44,694 nt of DNA, taken from an uncultured Caulobacteraceae bacterium. Its GTDB lineage: Bacteria; Pseudomonadota; Alphaproteobacteria; Caulobacterales; Caulobacteraceae. Shown piece after piece: positions 32,465 to 39,846 of this stretch. The position numbers and the translations under genes were made by a program. The stretch spans positions 1 through 44,694 of the forward strand of contig CAIXWN010000184.1 in NCBI GenBank assembly GCA_903923135.1, given 5' to 3'. Positions within the stretch are counted from its first letter, which is position 1; the number at the start of each line of letters is the position of its first letter. The notes beneath the pieces are model-generated. The model was given only the letters and a program-made list of their open reading frames with translations, was not told the origin of the DNA and made no database searches.

Positions 32465-34471
32465 TCAGTCTGGCGTCTTGGGCGCCGCGTAGACCTGCCG
32501 GCCGCGGAACCAGGTCTCAAGCACGCGGGTCTTGCCGATCAGGTCGCCGTGACCCTCGTCGCCGAGTTTGAGGATGTCCTGGTCGACAATGATGAAGTCG
32601 GCCGATTTGCCGACCTCCAGCGAGCCGAACTCCGCCCCTCGGCCCATGGCCCGCGCCCCGCCGATCGTGTAGGCGTCGACGAGGTCGCGGATGGTCAGCC
32701 TCTCCCACGGATTGGCCGAGGGCAGCCCTGGCTCACTGCGGGTGACGCCCACCTGCATGTTGATGAAGGGCTGCGGGTCGCGCGTCCCCACCGGAGCGTC
32801 GGAGCCCGCCGCCAGAAGGCCGCCGGCGTTGCGTGTGGAACGAGCCGGATAGAAACCCTTTTCATAGGCGCTGTCGGGCCTGTGGAAGGCCGCGTAGCTG
32901 TTTCCCAGCACATGTTCGAAGAAGGGCGTCACCGACAGGTCGTAGTCGGGGACGGCGGTTGCCCAGCTGAAGGTGTAGACGGTGAATATGTGGTCACGGC
33001 CGATCCGTGCGATATCCTGAGGCGTGACGAGCTGGAGATGGGCGATAGCATCCGGCGTCGAGGCGTTGCCATCGGCGGCCCGCGCTCCTTCGATGGCGTC
33101 CACCGCCAGGCGCACCGCGGCGTCGCTGATGGCGTGGATGTGCAGGGTGAAGCCCGCCAGGTGGGCGCGACGCGCATAGTCCAGGATCACCGCGGGCTCG
33201 TGCTGGAATTTTCCGGAGGAGATGGCGCACTGATCGGGATGATAACCGTTGGCCTTCATGAAGGCGGCCGGCTCATAGCGTGACGGATCGGCGCGAACGG
33301 CAACGCACAGGGCTGAGGCGGTGTCCACATAGCCGGTGACGGTAAGCTTGCGGTCCGCCCCCGGACCGAAGATGGGCTGCAGATAGGGTTTCAACACCGG
33401 CGAGTCCGGCAAAGTCGGCGGCGTGGCATAGGGGTTCCCCTCCAGCACCCCGTCGGCGAAGATCTTCACGCCCGGCGCCCGGACCAGGTCTGAGGAGGCG
33501 TACTTCGCCCGTACGGCGGACGCCTGGACCAGAAGCCGGTCGTAGTCGATGGCCCCGCCCGGTCCGCGAAAGTCCTCGGGCTCGAAAAGCTGCATCAGAT
33601 TCACCCGCATGGTCATCTGATCGCGAGCCAGCAGGGCGTCATAGAAGGGTAGCAGGGCCGGCGTGACCCAGGCGTCCTGGATGGCGGTGACGCCAACGCT
33701 GTTGAGACGCTCGGGAACCTTCTGCGGCGCAAGCATCAGCGCCGGCAGGTTGACGGTCAGCAGATCGGGGGCCCCGAGCCTTTCGCGGGCGTCCTCGTTG
33801 ACCGTGCCGTTGGGTTCGCCCGCGGCGTCGACGCCGATGAGTTTGGCCTGGGGTGCGAACTCGCCCTTCAGGGTGGCTCGGGAATAGCCGACCACGGCGC
33901 CGGCGTCGTTGCGCGCCCGGGCGAGCGCCAGACTGTTGAAGGCCCCGTGGTGGCCGTCGTTGCCCAGCAGGCCCACCGGATGTTCTGCGGACGCATGGTC
34001 GAGCGCGGCGCGCAGCGTCGGGTTGGCGGCGCTGGGTTCATTGCCGCTGGTGAAGTTCCACTGCTGCACAGCCACCCATTGGCCGGCAGGAATGTGGAAC
34101 CGCTCCACGCAACCCTGGACGAAGGCCGGAAGGGCGTCGAGCGTGACGGCCCGGGAATCGAGGCTGCAACCCTCCAGATCAGCGATGCCGGTGGGATGAA
34201 GGTGGGCGTCGACCAGTCCTGGCAGAACGAGGCGCCCGCCCCCCCTCTCCACCCGGGTGGCGGGCCCGGTGAGCGCCGCGGCGCCGGCGGCGGAGCCGAC
34301 ATAGACCAGCCTGCCATCGCGCACGGCCAGCGCCTCGGCGGTCGTGTGGGCGGCGTCGGCCGTATAGATTCTGGCGCCGGTGAGCACATAGTCGGCCGGC
34401 AAGGGAGCGGCTTTGGCAGCCTGGCCGACAGCAGCGGCGAGGGCGAAGGCGATCACGGCTCGGATGTTCAT
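32465..34471 (-). CDS. Exported amidohydrolase (amidohydrolase-3 / YtcJ-like)
   Basis: 668 residues. An N-terminal signal peptide (MNIRAVIAFALAAAVGQAAKA) predicts export to the periplasm. The start of the metal site is LPGLVDAHLHPTG near residue 86; NDGHHGAFNS near 165, HIHAISDAAVRLAVDAI near 440 and the GSDAPV motif (with metal-ligand Asp) near 560 complete the amidohydrolase-3 pattern, ending ADFIIVDQDILKLG. The substrate is unknown; such enzymes hydrolyse N-acyl or cyclic amide bonds. The start at 34471 has GGAGGAG 9 bases upstream, part of which can pair with CCCCTC (see the hairpin at 34484-34504). Confidence 0.88.
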   Translation of the reverse strand: MNIRAVIAFALAAAVGQAAKAAPLPADYVLTGARIYTADAAHTTAEALAVRDGRLVYVGSAAGAAALTGPATRVERGGGRLVLPGLVDAHLHPTGIADLEGCSLDSRAVTLDALPAFVQGCVERFHIPAGQWVAVQQWNFTSGNEPSAANPTLRAALDHASAEHPVGLLGNDGHHGAFNSLALARARNDAGAVVGYSRATLKGEFAPQAKLIGVDAAGEPNGTVNEDARERLGAPDLLTVNLPALMLAPQKVPERLNSVGVTAIQDAWVTPALLPFYDALLARDQMTMRVNLMQLFEPEDFRGPGGAIDYDRLLVQASAVRAKYASSDLVRAPGVKIFADGVLEGNPYATPPTLPDSPVLKPYLQPIFGPGADRKLTVTGYVDTASALCVAVRADPSRYEPAAFMKANGYHPDQCAISSGKFQHEPAVILDYARRAHLAGFTLHIHAISDAAVRLAVDAIEGARAADGNASTPDAIAHLQLVTPQDIARIGRDHIFTVYTFSWATAVPDYDLSVTPFFEHVLGNSYAAFHRPDSAYEKGFYPARSTRNAGGLLAAGSDAPVGTRDPQPFINMQVGVTRSEPGLPSANPWERLTIRDLVDAYTIGGARAMGRGAEFGSLEVGKSADFIIVDQDILKLGDEGHGDLIGKTRVLETWFRGRQVYAAPKTPD

Positions 34472-34483
34472 TTCTTGCTCCTC

Positions 34484-34504
34484 CCCCTCCCAGTCGGAGA
34501 GGGG
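34484..34504 (-). promoter_or_regulatory. Hairpin overlapping the ribosome-binding region of the amidohydrolase gene
   Basis: On the minus strand CCCCTC, a 9-base loop and GAGGGG (plus coordinates 34484-34489 and 34499-34504) form a 6-bp stem right in front of the GGAGGAG ribosome site of the amidohydrolase. It could partly hide that site, or be a fragment of the CTCCC/GGGAG repeat seen elsewhere. Confidence 0.4.
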
Positions 34505-34560
34505 CGGCCGAAGGCCAGGGCCGTTTGCGGTGACTCCGGCCGGATGACGCCATGCGCCCT

Positions 34561-34599
34561 GCCGCGCTGCGCGGCCACCCTCCCCTCAAGGGCAGGGTG
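34561..34599 (-). terminator. Double hairpin after leuA
   Basis: Just downstream of the leuA stop (34611) lie two palindromes. CACCCT (34576-34581) pairs with AGGGTG (34594-34599) around an inner CCCT-CA-AGGG, making a stem of about 10 pairs with one mismatch. GCCGCGC-T-GCGCGGC (34561-34575) is a perfect 15-base palindrome. No T-run follows, so termination would need Rho or be partial. The form resembles the intergenic repeats common in Caulobacterales. Confidence 0.45.
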
Positions 34600-34610
34600 A
34601 CGGCGCGTTT

Positions 34611-36212
34611 CTAGAAGCCGCTGACGGTGATCGGCTCTGGCGCGCTCTTTTCCTTGCGGGCGAAGAGGTTGTTGAGGGCGTTCACATAGGCGGTGGCGCT
34701 GGCGGTCAGGGTGTCGGTGTCGGCGGCCTGGCCGGTGGCGATGCGGCCATCCTCCTCCAGACGAACCGAGACCTGCGCCTGGGCGTCAGTGCCTTCGGTG
34801 ACGGCGTGCACCTGGAACAGCCGCAGCACCGCCGAGTGCGGCGCCAGTTGGTGGATTGCGTTGAACACCGCGTCAACCGGTCCGTCGCCAGTGGCCATGG
34901 CCGAGGATTCGGCGCCGTCGATCATCAGGGTCAGGTGGGCCTCCTGCGGTCCCTCGGTGCCGGCGATGACGCGCAGCGCCTTGACCTGGATGCGGTCGGC
35001 CCCACGGGCCAGGGCGTCGTCGACCAGGGCGACGATGTCGTCGTCGAAGACGCTCTTTTTCTTGTCAGCCAGATCCTTGAAGCGACCGAAGGCCTCGTTC
35101 AGGGCGTTCTGACCCAGGTCGTAGCCCAGGGCCTTGAGCTTTTCGCGGAAGGCATGCCGCCCGGAATGCTTTCCCATCACCAGATTCGAGCCGCCCTGCC
35201 CGACATCCTCGGGCTTCATGATCTCATACGTTTCGGAGTTCTTCAGCATCCCGTCCTGGTGGATGCCGGCCTCGTGCGCGAAGGCGTTCTTGCCGACGAT
35301 GGCCTTGTTGAACTGCACCGGAAAGCCGGTGATGGCCGAGACATAGCGGCTGGCGCGGGTGATGTGCTCGGTGCGCACGCCGGTGACGAAGGGCAGGCGA
35401 TCACCGCGCACCTTCAGGGCCATGACCACCTCTTCCAGGGCCGCGTTTCCAGCGCGTTCTCCGATGCCGTTGATCGCCACTTCCACCTGGCGGGCGCCCG
35501 CCAGGACGCCGGCCAGGCTGTTGGCGACAGCCAGGCCCAGATCGTTGTGGCAGTGGGTGGAGAAAATAACCCGGTCGGCGCCCGGGACGTTTTCGATCAG
35601 ATCGCGGAACATCTCGGCGTATTCGGACGGATAGGTGTAGCCGACGGTGTCGGGGATGTTGATGGTTCCTGCGCCGGCGCGGATGGCAGCCTCGACGCAG
35701 CGGCGCAGCACGTCGCGTTCGGTGCGGGTGGCGTCCTGGGCCGACCACTCCACGTCGCCGCACAGGTTACGGGCGTGACTGACCGAGGCGTGGACCGCGT
35801 TGACCACGTCCTCGGGACTCATCTGCAGGATGTAGTCGCGGTGCTGCGGGCTGGTGGAGATGAAGGTGTGGATGCGCCCGCGCCTGGCCGGACGGATCGC
35901 TTCGGCGCAGCGTTCGATGTCGGCGACACCGGCCCGGGCCAGGCCGCAGATCGTGCTCTCGGTGATGATCTGGGAGATCTTTCGAACGGCTTCGAAGTCG
36001 CCATTCGAGGCTATAGGGAAGCCCGCCTCGATCACGTCGACGCGCATATCCTCGAGGATCTTGGCCAGTTCAAGTTTCTCGTCGATCGACATCGAGGCGC
36101 CGGGCGACTGTTCGCCATCGCGCATGGTGGTGTCGAAGACGACGATGTGATCGGGCTTCACGGCGGGGTCTGCGCGGCTCTCATTGGCCGCGGCGGGAAT
36201 GGTCTCGGTCAT
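34611..36212 (-). CDS. leuA: 2-isopropylmalate synthase
   Basis: 533 residues, typical for the long LeuA1 form. It condenses acetyl-CoA with 3-methyl-2-oxobutanoate in the first committed step of leucine synthesis. The catalytic barrel starts [16 protein letters not shown] near residue 26, with INIPDTVGY near 184, [16 protein letters not shown] near 214 (metal His pair) and [14 protein letters not shown] near 247. The C-terminal LeuA dimer/regulatory domain (residues about 395-520) is complete, so leucine feedback is expected. The ATG at 36212 is preceded by a weak AGAG. Transcription appears controlled by the leader at 36286-36363. It is flanked downstream by the amidohydrolase gene on the same strand. 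Confidence 0.97.
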   Translation of the reverse strand: MTETIPAAANESRADPAVKPDHIVVFDTTMRDGEQSPGASMSIDEKLELAKILEDMRVDVIEAGFPIASNGDFEAVRKISQIITESTICGLARAGVADIERCAEAIRPARRGRIHTFISTSPQHRDYILQMSPEDVVNAVHASVSHARNLCGDVEWSAQDATRTERDVLRRCVEAAIRAGAGTINIPDTVGYTYPSEYAEMFRDLIENVPGADRVIFSTHCHNDLGLAVANSLAGVLAGARQVEVAINGIGERAGNAALEEVVMALKVRGDRLPFVTGVRTEHITRASRYVSAITGFPVQFNKAIVGKNAFAHEAGIHQDGMLKNSETYEIMKPEDVGQGGSNLVMGKHSGRHAFREKLKALGYDLGQNALNEAFGRFKDLADKKKSVFDDDIVALVDDALARGADRIQVKALRVIAGTEGPQEAHLTLMIDGAESSAMATGDGPVDAVFNAIHQLAPHSAVLRLFQVHAVTEGTDAQAQVSVRLEEDGRIATGQAADTDTLTASATAYVNALNNLFARKEKSAPEPITVSGF

Positions 36213-36245
36213 TTCAGTGTCTCTTCACGAAAGGGCTGATCAGAA

Positions 36246-36313
36246 GGGCGAAACGGTTGTCCCCTGAGCGCCCGGCCGCGAAGTGTTACGCAAGCCGAAG
36301 CGACGCCCAGGGG
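36246..36313 (-). promoter_or_regulatory. Probable transcription attenuator between the leader peptide and leuA
   Basis: On the minus strand, CCCCTGGGCG (plus 36304-36313, inside the leader peptide) can pair with CGCTCAGGGG (plus 36261-36270), ten pairs including one G-U, which would act as antiterminator. An alternative stem pairs GGGCG (plus 36269-36273) with CGCCC (plus 36246-36250), using part of the same segment. Further upstream AAGCCC and GGGCTT, inside the leucine codons, can also pair. Mutually exclusive stems placed behind a Leu-rich leader are the layout of ribosome-mediated attenuation. The terminator stem is short and followed only by TTCT, so its strength is uncertain; pairings were found by eye, not by folding. 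Confidence 0.55.
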
Positions 36314-36363
36314 CGGCTAAGCCCGAGGAGGCCCGAAAGCAGGAGGGCTTGCGGCGTGATCAT
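36286..36363 (-). CDS. leuL: Leucine-rich leader peptide of leuA
   Basis: ATG at 36363 to TAA at 36286-36288 encodes 25 residues, MITPQALLLSGLLGLSRPWA then five more ending in LA. Eight of 25 are Leu, with the clusters LLL and LL-x-L, far above background. It lies 73 bases in front of leuA on the same strand. Together with the pairing segments downstream this is the classic layout of a leucine leader: ribosomes stalled at Leu codons under leucine shortage would favour the antiterminator. No Shine-Dalgarno is visible before the ATG, and a possible promoter (36371-36399) would place the transcript start at or next to it, so translation may be leaderless. The function is inferred from composition and position. 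Confidence 0.7.
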   Translation of the reverse strand: MITPQALLLSGLLGLSRPWASLRLA

Positions 36364-36370
36364 GGCCAAG

Positions 36371-36399
36371 CGTGTAGCTTTGAAGACCGCCTGGCGCAA
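36371..36399 (-). promoter_or_regulatory. Candidate promoter for the leuA leader transcript
   Basis: On the minus strand TTGCGC (plus 36394-36399), a 17-base spacer and TACACG (plus 36371-36376; extended GCTACACG) form a plausible promoter. Transcription would begin about 7 bases on, essentially at the ATG of the leader peptide (36363). Confidence 0.35.
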
Positions 36400-36428
36400 G
36401 GCCGTAGCGGGCCGTCCCCCTCGCCGGC

Positions 36429-37049
36429 CTACTTCAGGAGCTTTTCCGTCAGCACATCCAGGTGGCCGAGCAGGCCGCTTGCGCCACCCGTGGCCAGGGG
36501 TTGGGCGAAGTCGGCGCGGCGCGTGGTCAGCTGGCTGACGCCATCGTAGTAGACGTCGATGATCTTCCAGCCCGCCTGGGTCTGGCGCATCCGGTAGAGC
36601 AGCGCCACGGGCTTGTCGTGCGCCGGGATCAGCTTGCACTGCACGAACCGGTCTGTCCCACGGGTCTGGACATTCGGATCCAGGTCGAAGCGCTCGCCGT
36701 TGAAGGAATCGAAGTTGTGGGCGTAGCTGGCCACCGACAGGCGGGTGAAGGCCGTCGTCAGGGCGGCCTGCTGGCCCGCGGTCAGTTCCGCCCACTTCGG
36801 ACCCACGGCGTTGCGGGTCATGCTGGCCATGTCGAAGGCCGCGTCCACGGCCGGGGCGAGCTTCTTCGCCCGCCCCTTCACCCCAAGGGTCGCGCCGCCC
36901 TTCATGGCGTCGACAAGGACGTGGTCGAAGGCGTCGATGCGCGCGGCCGCCGGATCGGCGGGGGGCGCCGCGAAGGCCGCCGGCGCCAGAAACAGCGTGG
37001 CCGCCAGCAGGGCCTTAGCCCATATTGAAGACACAGAGCTTGTTGCCAT
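36429..37049 (-). CDS. MlaC/Ttg2D-family periplasmic lipid-binding protein
   Basis: 206 residues. A signal peptide (WAKALLAATLFLAPAAFAAP) predicts export. The mature part shows the MlaC/Ttg2 pattern: FDMASMTRNAVGPKWAELT with the Tyr/Phe-rich central strands, QTRGTDRFVQCKLIP, and VALLYRMRQTQAGWKIIDVYYDGVSQ, the most conserved stretch. Members bind phospholipid or hopanoid lipids for transport to or from the outer membrane; the MlaFEDB partners are not nearby, so a HpnM-like role in hopanoid handling is equally possible. ATG 37049 overlaps the VOC gene stop by 35 bases; a GTG five codons on is an alternative start, but would shorten the basic part of the signal. Confidence 0.8.
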   Translation of the reverse strand: MATSSVSSIWAKALLAATLFLAPAAFAAPPADPAAARIDAFDHVLVDAMKGGATLGVKGRAKKLAPAVDAAFDMASMTRNAVGPKWAELTAGQQAALTTAFTRLSVASYAHNFDSFNGERFDLDPNVQTRGTDRFVQCKLIPAHDKPVALLYRMRQTQAGWKIIDVYYDGVSQLTTRRADFAQPLATGGASGLLGHLDVLTEKLLK

Positions 37050-37380
37050 CGGGATCCCGGAAGTAGGCGCCGTAGAAGTTTCCGCCGCGAAGACCGGGCG
37101 CACCCTCGTCCTTCGCGCCGCTGGCCATGGCCTTGGCGTAGGTCCTGTCGACGGCCTCGTGCGACGCCGCCGCCAGCGAGATCATCACGCCGTTGCCCGC
37201 CGTGGCGGGACCGCCGTCGTAAGGCTTGCAGATCGCCAGCATCGCCCCGGCGCCAGAACCATAGCCCTGCATGCGGTCATTGGTCATGGTGCGCCTGCCG
37301 CCCAGTTCGCCGAGGACCCCATCATAGAACACCTTGGCCTTCTCAAAGTCGTTGGCGCCGAGCGTCGCGTAGCCGATCAT
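37015..37380 (-). CDS. VOC-superfamily protein (glyoxalase/bleomycin-resistance fold)
   Basis: 121 residues beginning MIGYATLGANDFEKAKVFYD. The opening ('G.NDFEKA..FYD'), the central GNGVMISLAA strand and the ending FRDPDGNKLCVF are the two beta-alpha-beta-beta-beta units of the VOC fold. The substrate is unknown. ATG 37380 follows GGGAGGGA by about 6 bases. Its 3' end overlaps the MlaC-like gene. It is divergent from the dienelactone hydrolase. Confidence 0.87.
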   Translation of the reverse strand: MIGYATLGANDFEKAKVFYDGVLGELGGRRTMTNDRMQGYGSGAGAMLAICKPYDGGPATAGNGVMISLAAASHEAVDRTYAKAMASGAKDEGAPGLRGGNFYGAYFRDPDGNKLCVFNMG

Positions 37381-37477
37381 GGTGTTCCCTCCCCACAGGA
37401 TTGTGAGCGAAGGGTGTGGGCGCCCAGGCGGGCGCGGGCAAGTGAAAAGATCGTCATGCAGGGGGATCATACGGGCA

Positions 37478-38212
37478 ATGATTGAACGGCAGCTGAACAT
37501 AGCCACGCGCGACGGGGCCACGACGACCTTCATCTGCCATCCCGAACGGGGTGGCCCGCATCCGGTCATCCTGTTCTACATGGACGCCCCGGCCATCCGC
37601 GAGGAACTGCGCGACATGGCCCGGCGCCTGGCCAGCGTCGGCTACTATGTGATGCTGCCCAACCTCTACTACCGATCCGGCGTGATGGAGCTGGGACCGA
37701 TGAGCGGTCCGGACGTCGAGGCCCTGCGGGCCAGAATGTTCGGCTTCATGAATTCCCTGACGATCCCGCTGATCATGAGCGACACCGAGGCGCTGCTGGC
37801 CCATGCCGGCGCCGATCCGGCGGCCAGCCCGGGGCCCGTGGGGGCGGTCGGCTATTGCATGAGCGGCCAGTACGCCATCAACGCGGCAACACACTTCCCG
37901 CGCGTCGCGGCGGCGGCGTCGATCTACGGCGTGCGGCTGGTCACCGACCAGCCCGACAGCCCGCACCTTGCCGGCGGCAAGACCATCGCGGAGCTCTATT
38001 TCGGCTGCGCGGAGGTGGACCACTGGGCCCCCGTTGAGATGCTTCCGCCCCTGCGGCAGGCTCTGGCCGACGGCGGCGCGACCGCCGAGGTGGAGCTCTA
38101 TCCGGGCGTCGAGCACGGCTTCGCCTTCCCGCAGCGGCCTGTTTACAACCGCGAGGCCGCTGAGCGGCACTGGGAGCGGCTGTTCGCCCTGTTCCGCCGA
38201 CGTCTGGGCTGA
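37478..38212 (+). CDS. Dienelactone hydrolase family protein
   Basis: 244 residues, alpha/beta hydrolase fold with Cys nucleophile. GYCMSGQY places Cys at about 127, the acid is Asp about 181 in EVDHWAP, and the His about 213 is in GVEHGFAFPQR, matching the DLH triad. It opens lactones or acts on related carboxylic esters in the cytosol; the natural substrate is not given by context. The start is ATG at 37478; an SD-like GGGGGA lies about 12 bases upstream, rather far. It is followed 35 bases later by the GST gene on the same strand, so co-transcription is likely. Confidence 0.88.
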   Translation: MIERQLNIATRDGATTTFICHPERGGPHPVILFYMDAPAIREELRDMARRLASVGYYVMLPNLYYRSGVMELGPMSGPDVEALRARMFGFMNSLTIPLIMSDTEALLAHAGADPAASPGPVGAVGYCMSGQYAINAATHFPRVAAAASIYGVRLVTDQPDSPHLAGGKTIAELYFGCAEVDHWAPVEMLPPLRQALADGGATAEVELYPGVEHGFAFPQRPVYNREAAERHWERLFALFRRRLG

Positions 38213-38247
38213 AGTCCGCCCCCTCTTCTCTTCATCTGAGGCTGATA

Positions 38248-38973
38248 ATGATCGACATCCACTACTGGCCGACGCCCAACGGCAAGAAGGTGACCATCCT
38301 TCTGGAAGAACTGGGCCTCCCCTACCGCATTGTTCCCTGCAATATCGGCAAGGGCGACCAGTTCACCGACGCGTTCCTGGCCGTCGGGCCCAACAATCGT
38401 ATGCCGGTTATGGTCGACCACGCGCCGGCGGACGGCGGCCCGCCGCTTTCGATCTTCGAATCCGGCGCGATCATGCTCTACATCGCCGAGAAGGCGGGCC
38501 GCTTCCTGCCGCAGGATGCGCGTGGCAAGTGGGAGGTCACGCAGTGGGTGGTCTGGCAGATGGCCAACCAGGGTCCCAAGACCGGCGAATGCGGCCACTT
38601 CCGCCGCCTGGGCGACACTCGGGGCGACCAGTCCTACGCGGTCCGCCGGTTCACCGACGAGGTGAACCGGCTCTACGGCGTGCTCAACAACCGCCTCTAT
38701 GACCGGCCCTGGCTGGCTGGCGACGACTACACCATCGCCGACATGATCTCCTATCCATGGACCGTGAACTGGGCAGGACAGGGCCAGGACATCGAGGAGT
38801 TCAGCTACTTCAAGCGGTGGTTCGAGGCGATGAGCGCCCGCCCGGCCGTGCAGAGGGGCATGTCCGTCACGGCCGGTCCGGCGGAGGACATCGCCAGCCT
38901 GTCGACCGAGGAACGCGAGCGGCGCATGACGCTGCTCTACAACCAGCGGGCCCGACCGGCCCCGGCGGCCTGA
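38248..38973 (+). CDS. Glutathione S-transferase (Nu-class-like, YghU/YfcG group)
   Basis: 241 residues. The N-terminal thioredoxin-like domain reads YWPTPNGKKVTILLEELGLPY; T-P-N-G-x-K is the active-site motif of Nu-class GSTs, where Thr-Asn replace the usual Tyr/Ser/Cys. NNRMPVMVD and FESGAIMLYIAEKAG bind glutathione. The C-terminal all-helical domain (about 90-205) includes LAGDDYTIADMISYPW, the N-capping motif. Reaction: glutathione conjugation or disulfide reduction. GAGG lies 6 bases before the ATG. It is paired with a dienelactone hydrolase upstream. Confidence 0.93.
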   Translation: MIDIHYWPTPNGKKVTILLEELGLPYRIVPCNIGKGDQFTDAFLAVGPNNRMPVMVDHAPADGGPPLSIFESGAIMLYIAEKAGRFLPQDARGKWEVTQWVVWQMANQGPKTGECGHFRRLGDTRGDQSYAVRRFTDEVNRLYGVLNNRLYDRPWLAGDDYTIADMISYPWTVNWAGQGQDIEEFSYFKRWFEAMSARPAVQRGMSVTAGPAEDIASLSTEERERRMTLLYNQRARPAPAA

Positions 38974-39045
38974 TGCCCCCGCCAGCGCCCGAGGTTACCG
39001 CGATTTAAGTGGCGAAACGCACAGCCTAGCGGCCATTAGGCGGTG

Positions 39046-39828
39046 ATGATGCCGATCCTCACCCTGCAGTCCCCGCCGTGGGTCCCCCGCCTGGCCATGG
39101 CCTTCAGCCTGGCCGTGGCGATCGGCGCCGGCGCCGCGCGGCAGGCCTTCGCCTTGGGCGACACCTCGGTGGTGCCACGGATCGTGATGTTCGGTGGCTT
39201 CTGCATGAAATGCGATCTGTCGACGCGCAAGCTCAGCGGGGCACGCTTCCTGGCCGGCAATTTCCAGGGGGCGTCGCTGGTCGGCTCGGACCTACGCGGC
39301 GCCCTGTTCCTGGGATCCAACTTCAGCGGCGCAGACTTTTCCCACGCCGACTTGCGCGGCGCGACGGTCACTGGCGCGATCTTCCGCAACGCCGACTTCG
39401 GCGGGGCAAACCTGACTGGCGTCGAGGGCGTTGGCATGATCCTCGATGACGCCGATATGGACGGAGCGCGCCTCGACTCGAGCGCGCTGGAAGCGGCTCT
39501 CCTGCGAAGGGTGAAAGCCCATGGCGCGCATTTCGACAACGCCAATCTCACAGGCGCCAACCTCACCTCAGGCGGCTTCGAGGACGCCTCGTTCCGCGGC
39601 GCCGAACTCATGGGCGCGATCCTTTCGGGGGGGCAGTTTCCCCACGCCGACTTCAAGGGCGCGCGCATGCGCGGCGCCAGCCTTTACGGGGCGGACCTTT
39701 CGGGCGCCCTCAATCTCACCCGGGAGCAGCTGGCCGAGACCTGCGCCGACCGCGCCACCCGCCTGCCGCGCGGTCTGGCGGCCGGGCTGTGCTCCGGACG
39801 GATGATCGTGATCCGGCGGGGCCCCTGA
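39046..39828 (+). CDS. Exported pentapeptide-repeat protein
   Basis: 260 residues. An N-terminal signal-like segment (VPRLAMAFSLAVAIGAGAAR) precedes a domain of repeated A-(D/N)-L/F-x-G units: ARFLAGNFQGASLVGSDLRG, ADFSHADLRGATVTG, ADFGGANLTG and so on to about residue 225, forming a right-handed beta-helix. The Cys pair CMKCDLSTRKL just before the repeats may coordinate metal or form a disulfide. No partner is known; family members can mimic DNA or act as scaffolds, but export argues against gyrase protection. The start is ATG at 39046 (AGGCGG upstream), with a second ATG immediately after. Confidence 0.85.
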   Translation: MMPILTLQSPPWVPRLAMAFSLAVAIGAGAARQAFALGDTSVVPRIVMFGGFCMKCDLSTRKLSGARFLAGNFQGASLVGSDLRGALFLGSNFSGADFSHADLRGATVTGAIFRNADFGGANLTGVEGVGMILDDADMDGARLDSSALEAALLRRVKAHGAHFDNANLTGANLTSGGFEDASFRGAELMGAILSGGQFPHADFKGARMRGASLYGADLSGALNLTREQLAETCADRATRLPRGLAAGLCSGRMIVIRRGP

Positions 39829-39846
39829 GACCGCCGCCCGCAGGGG

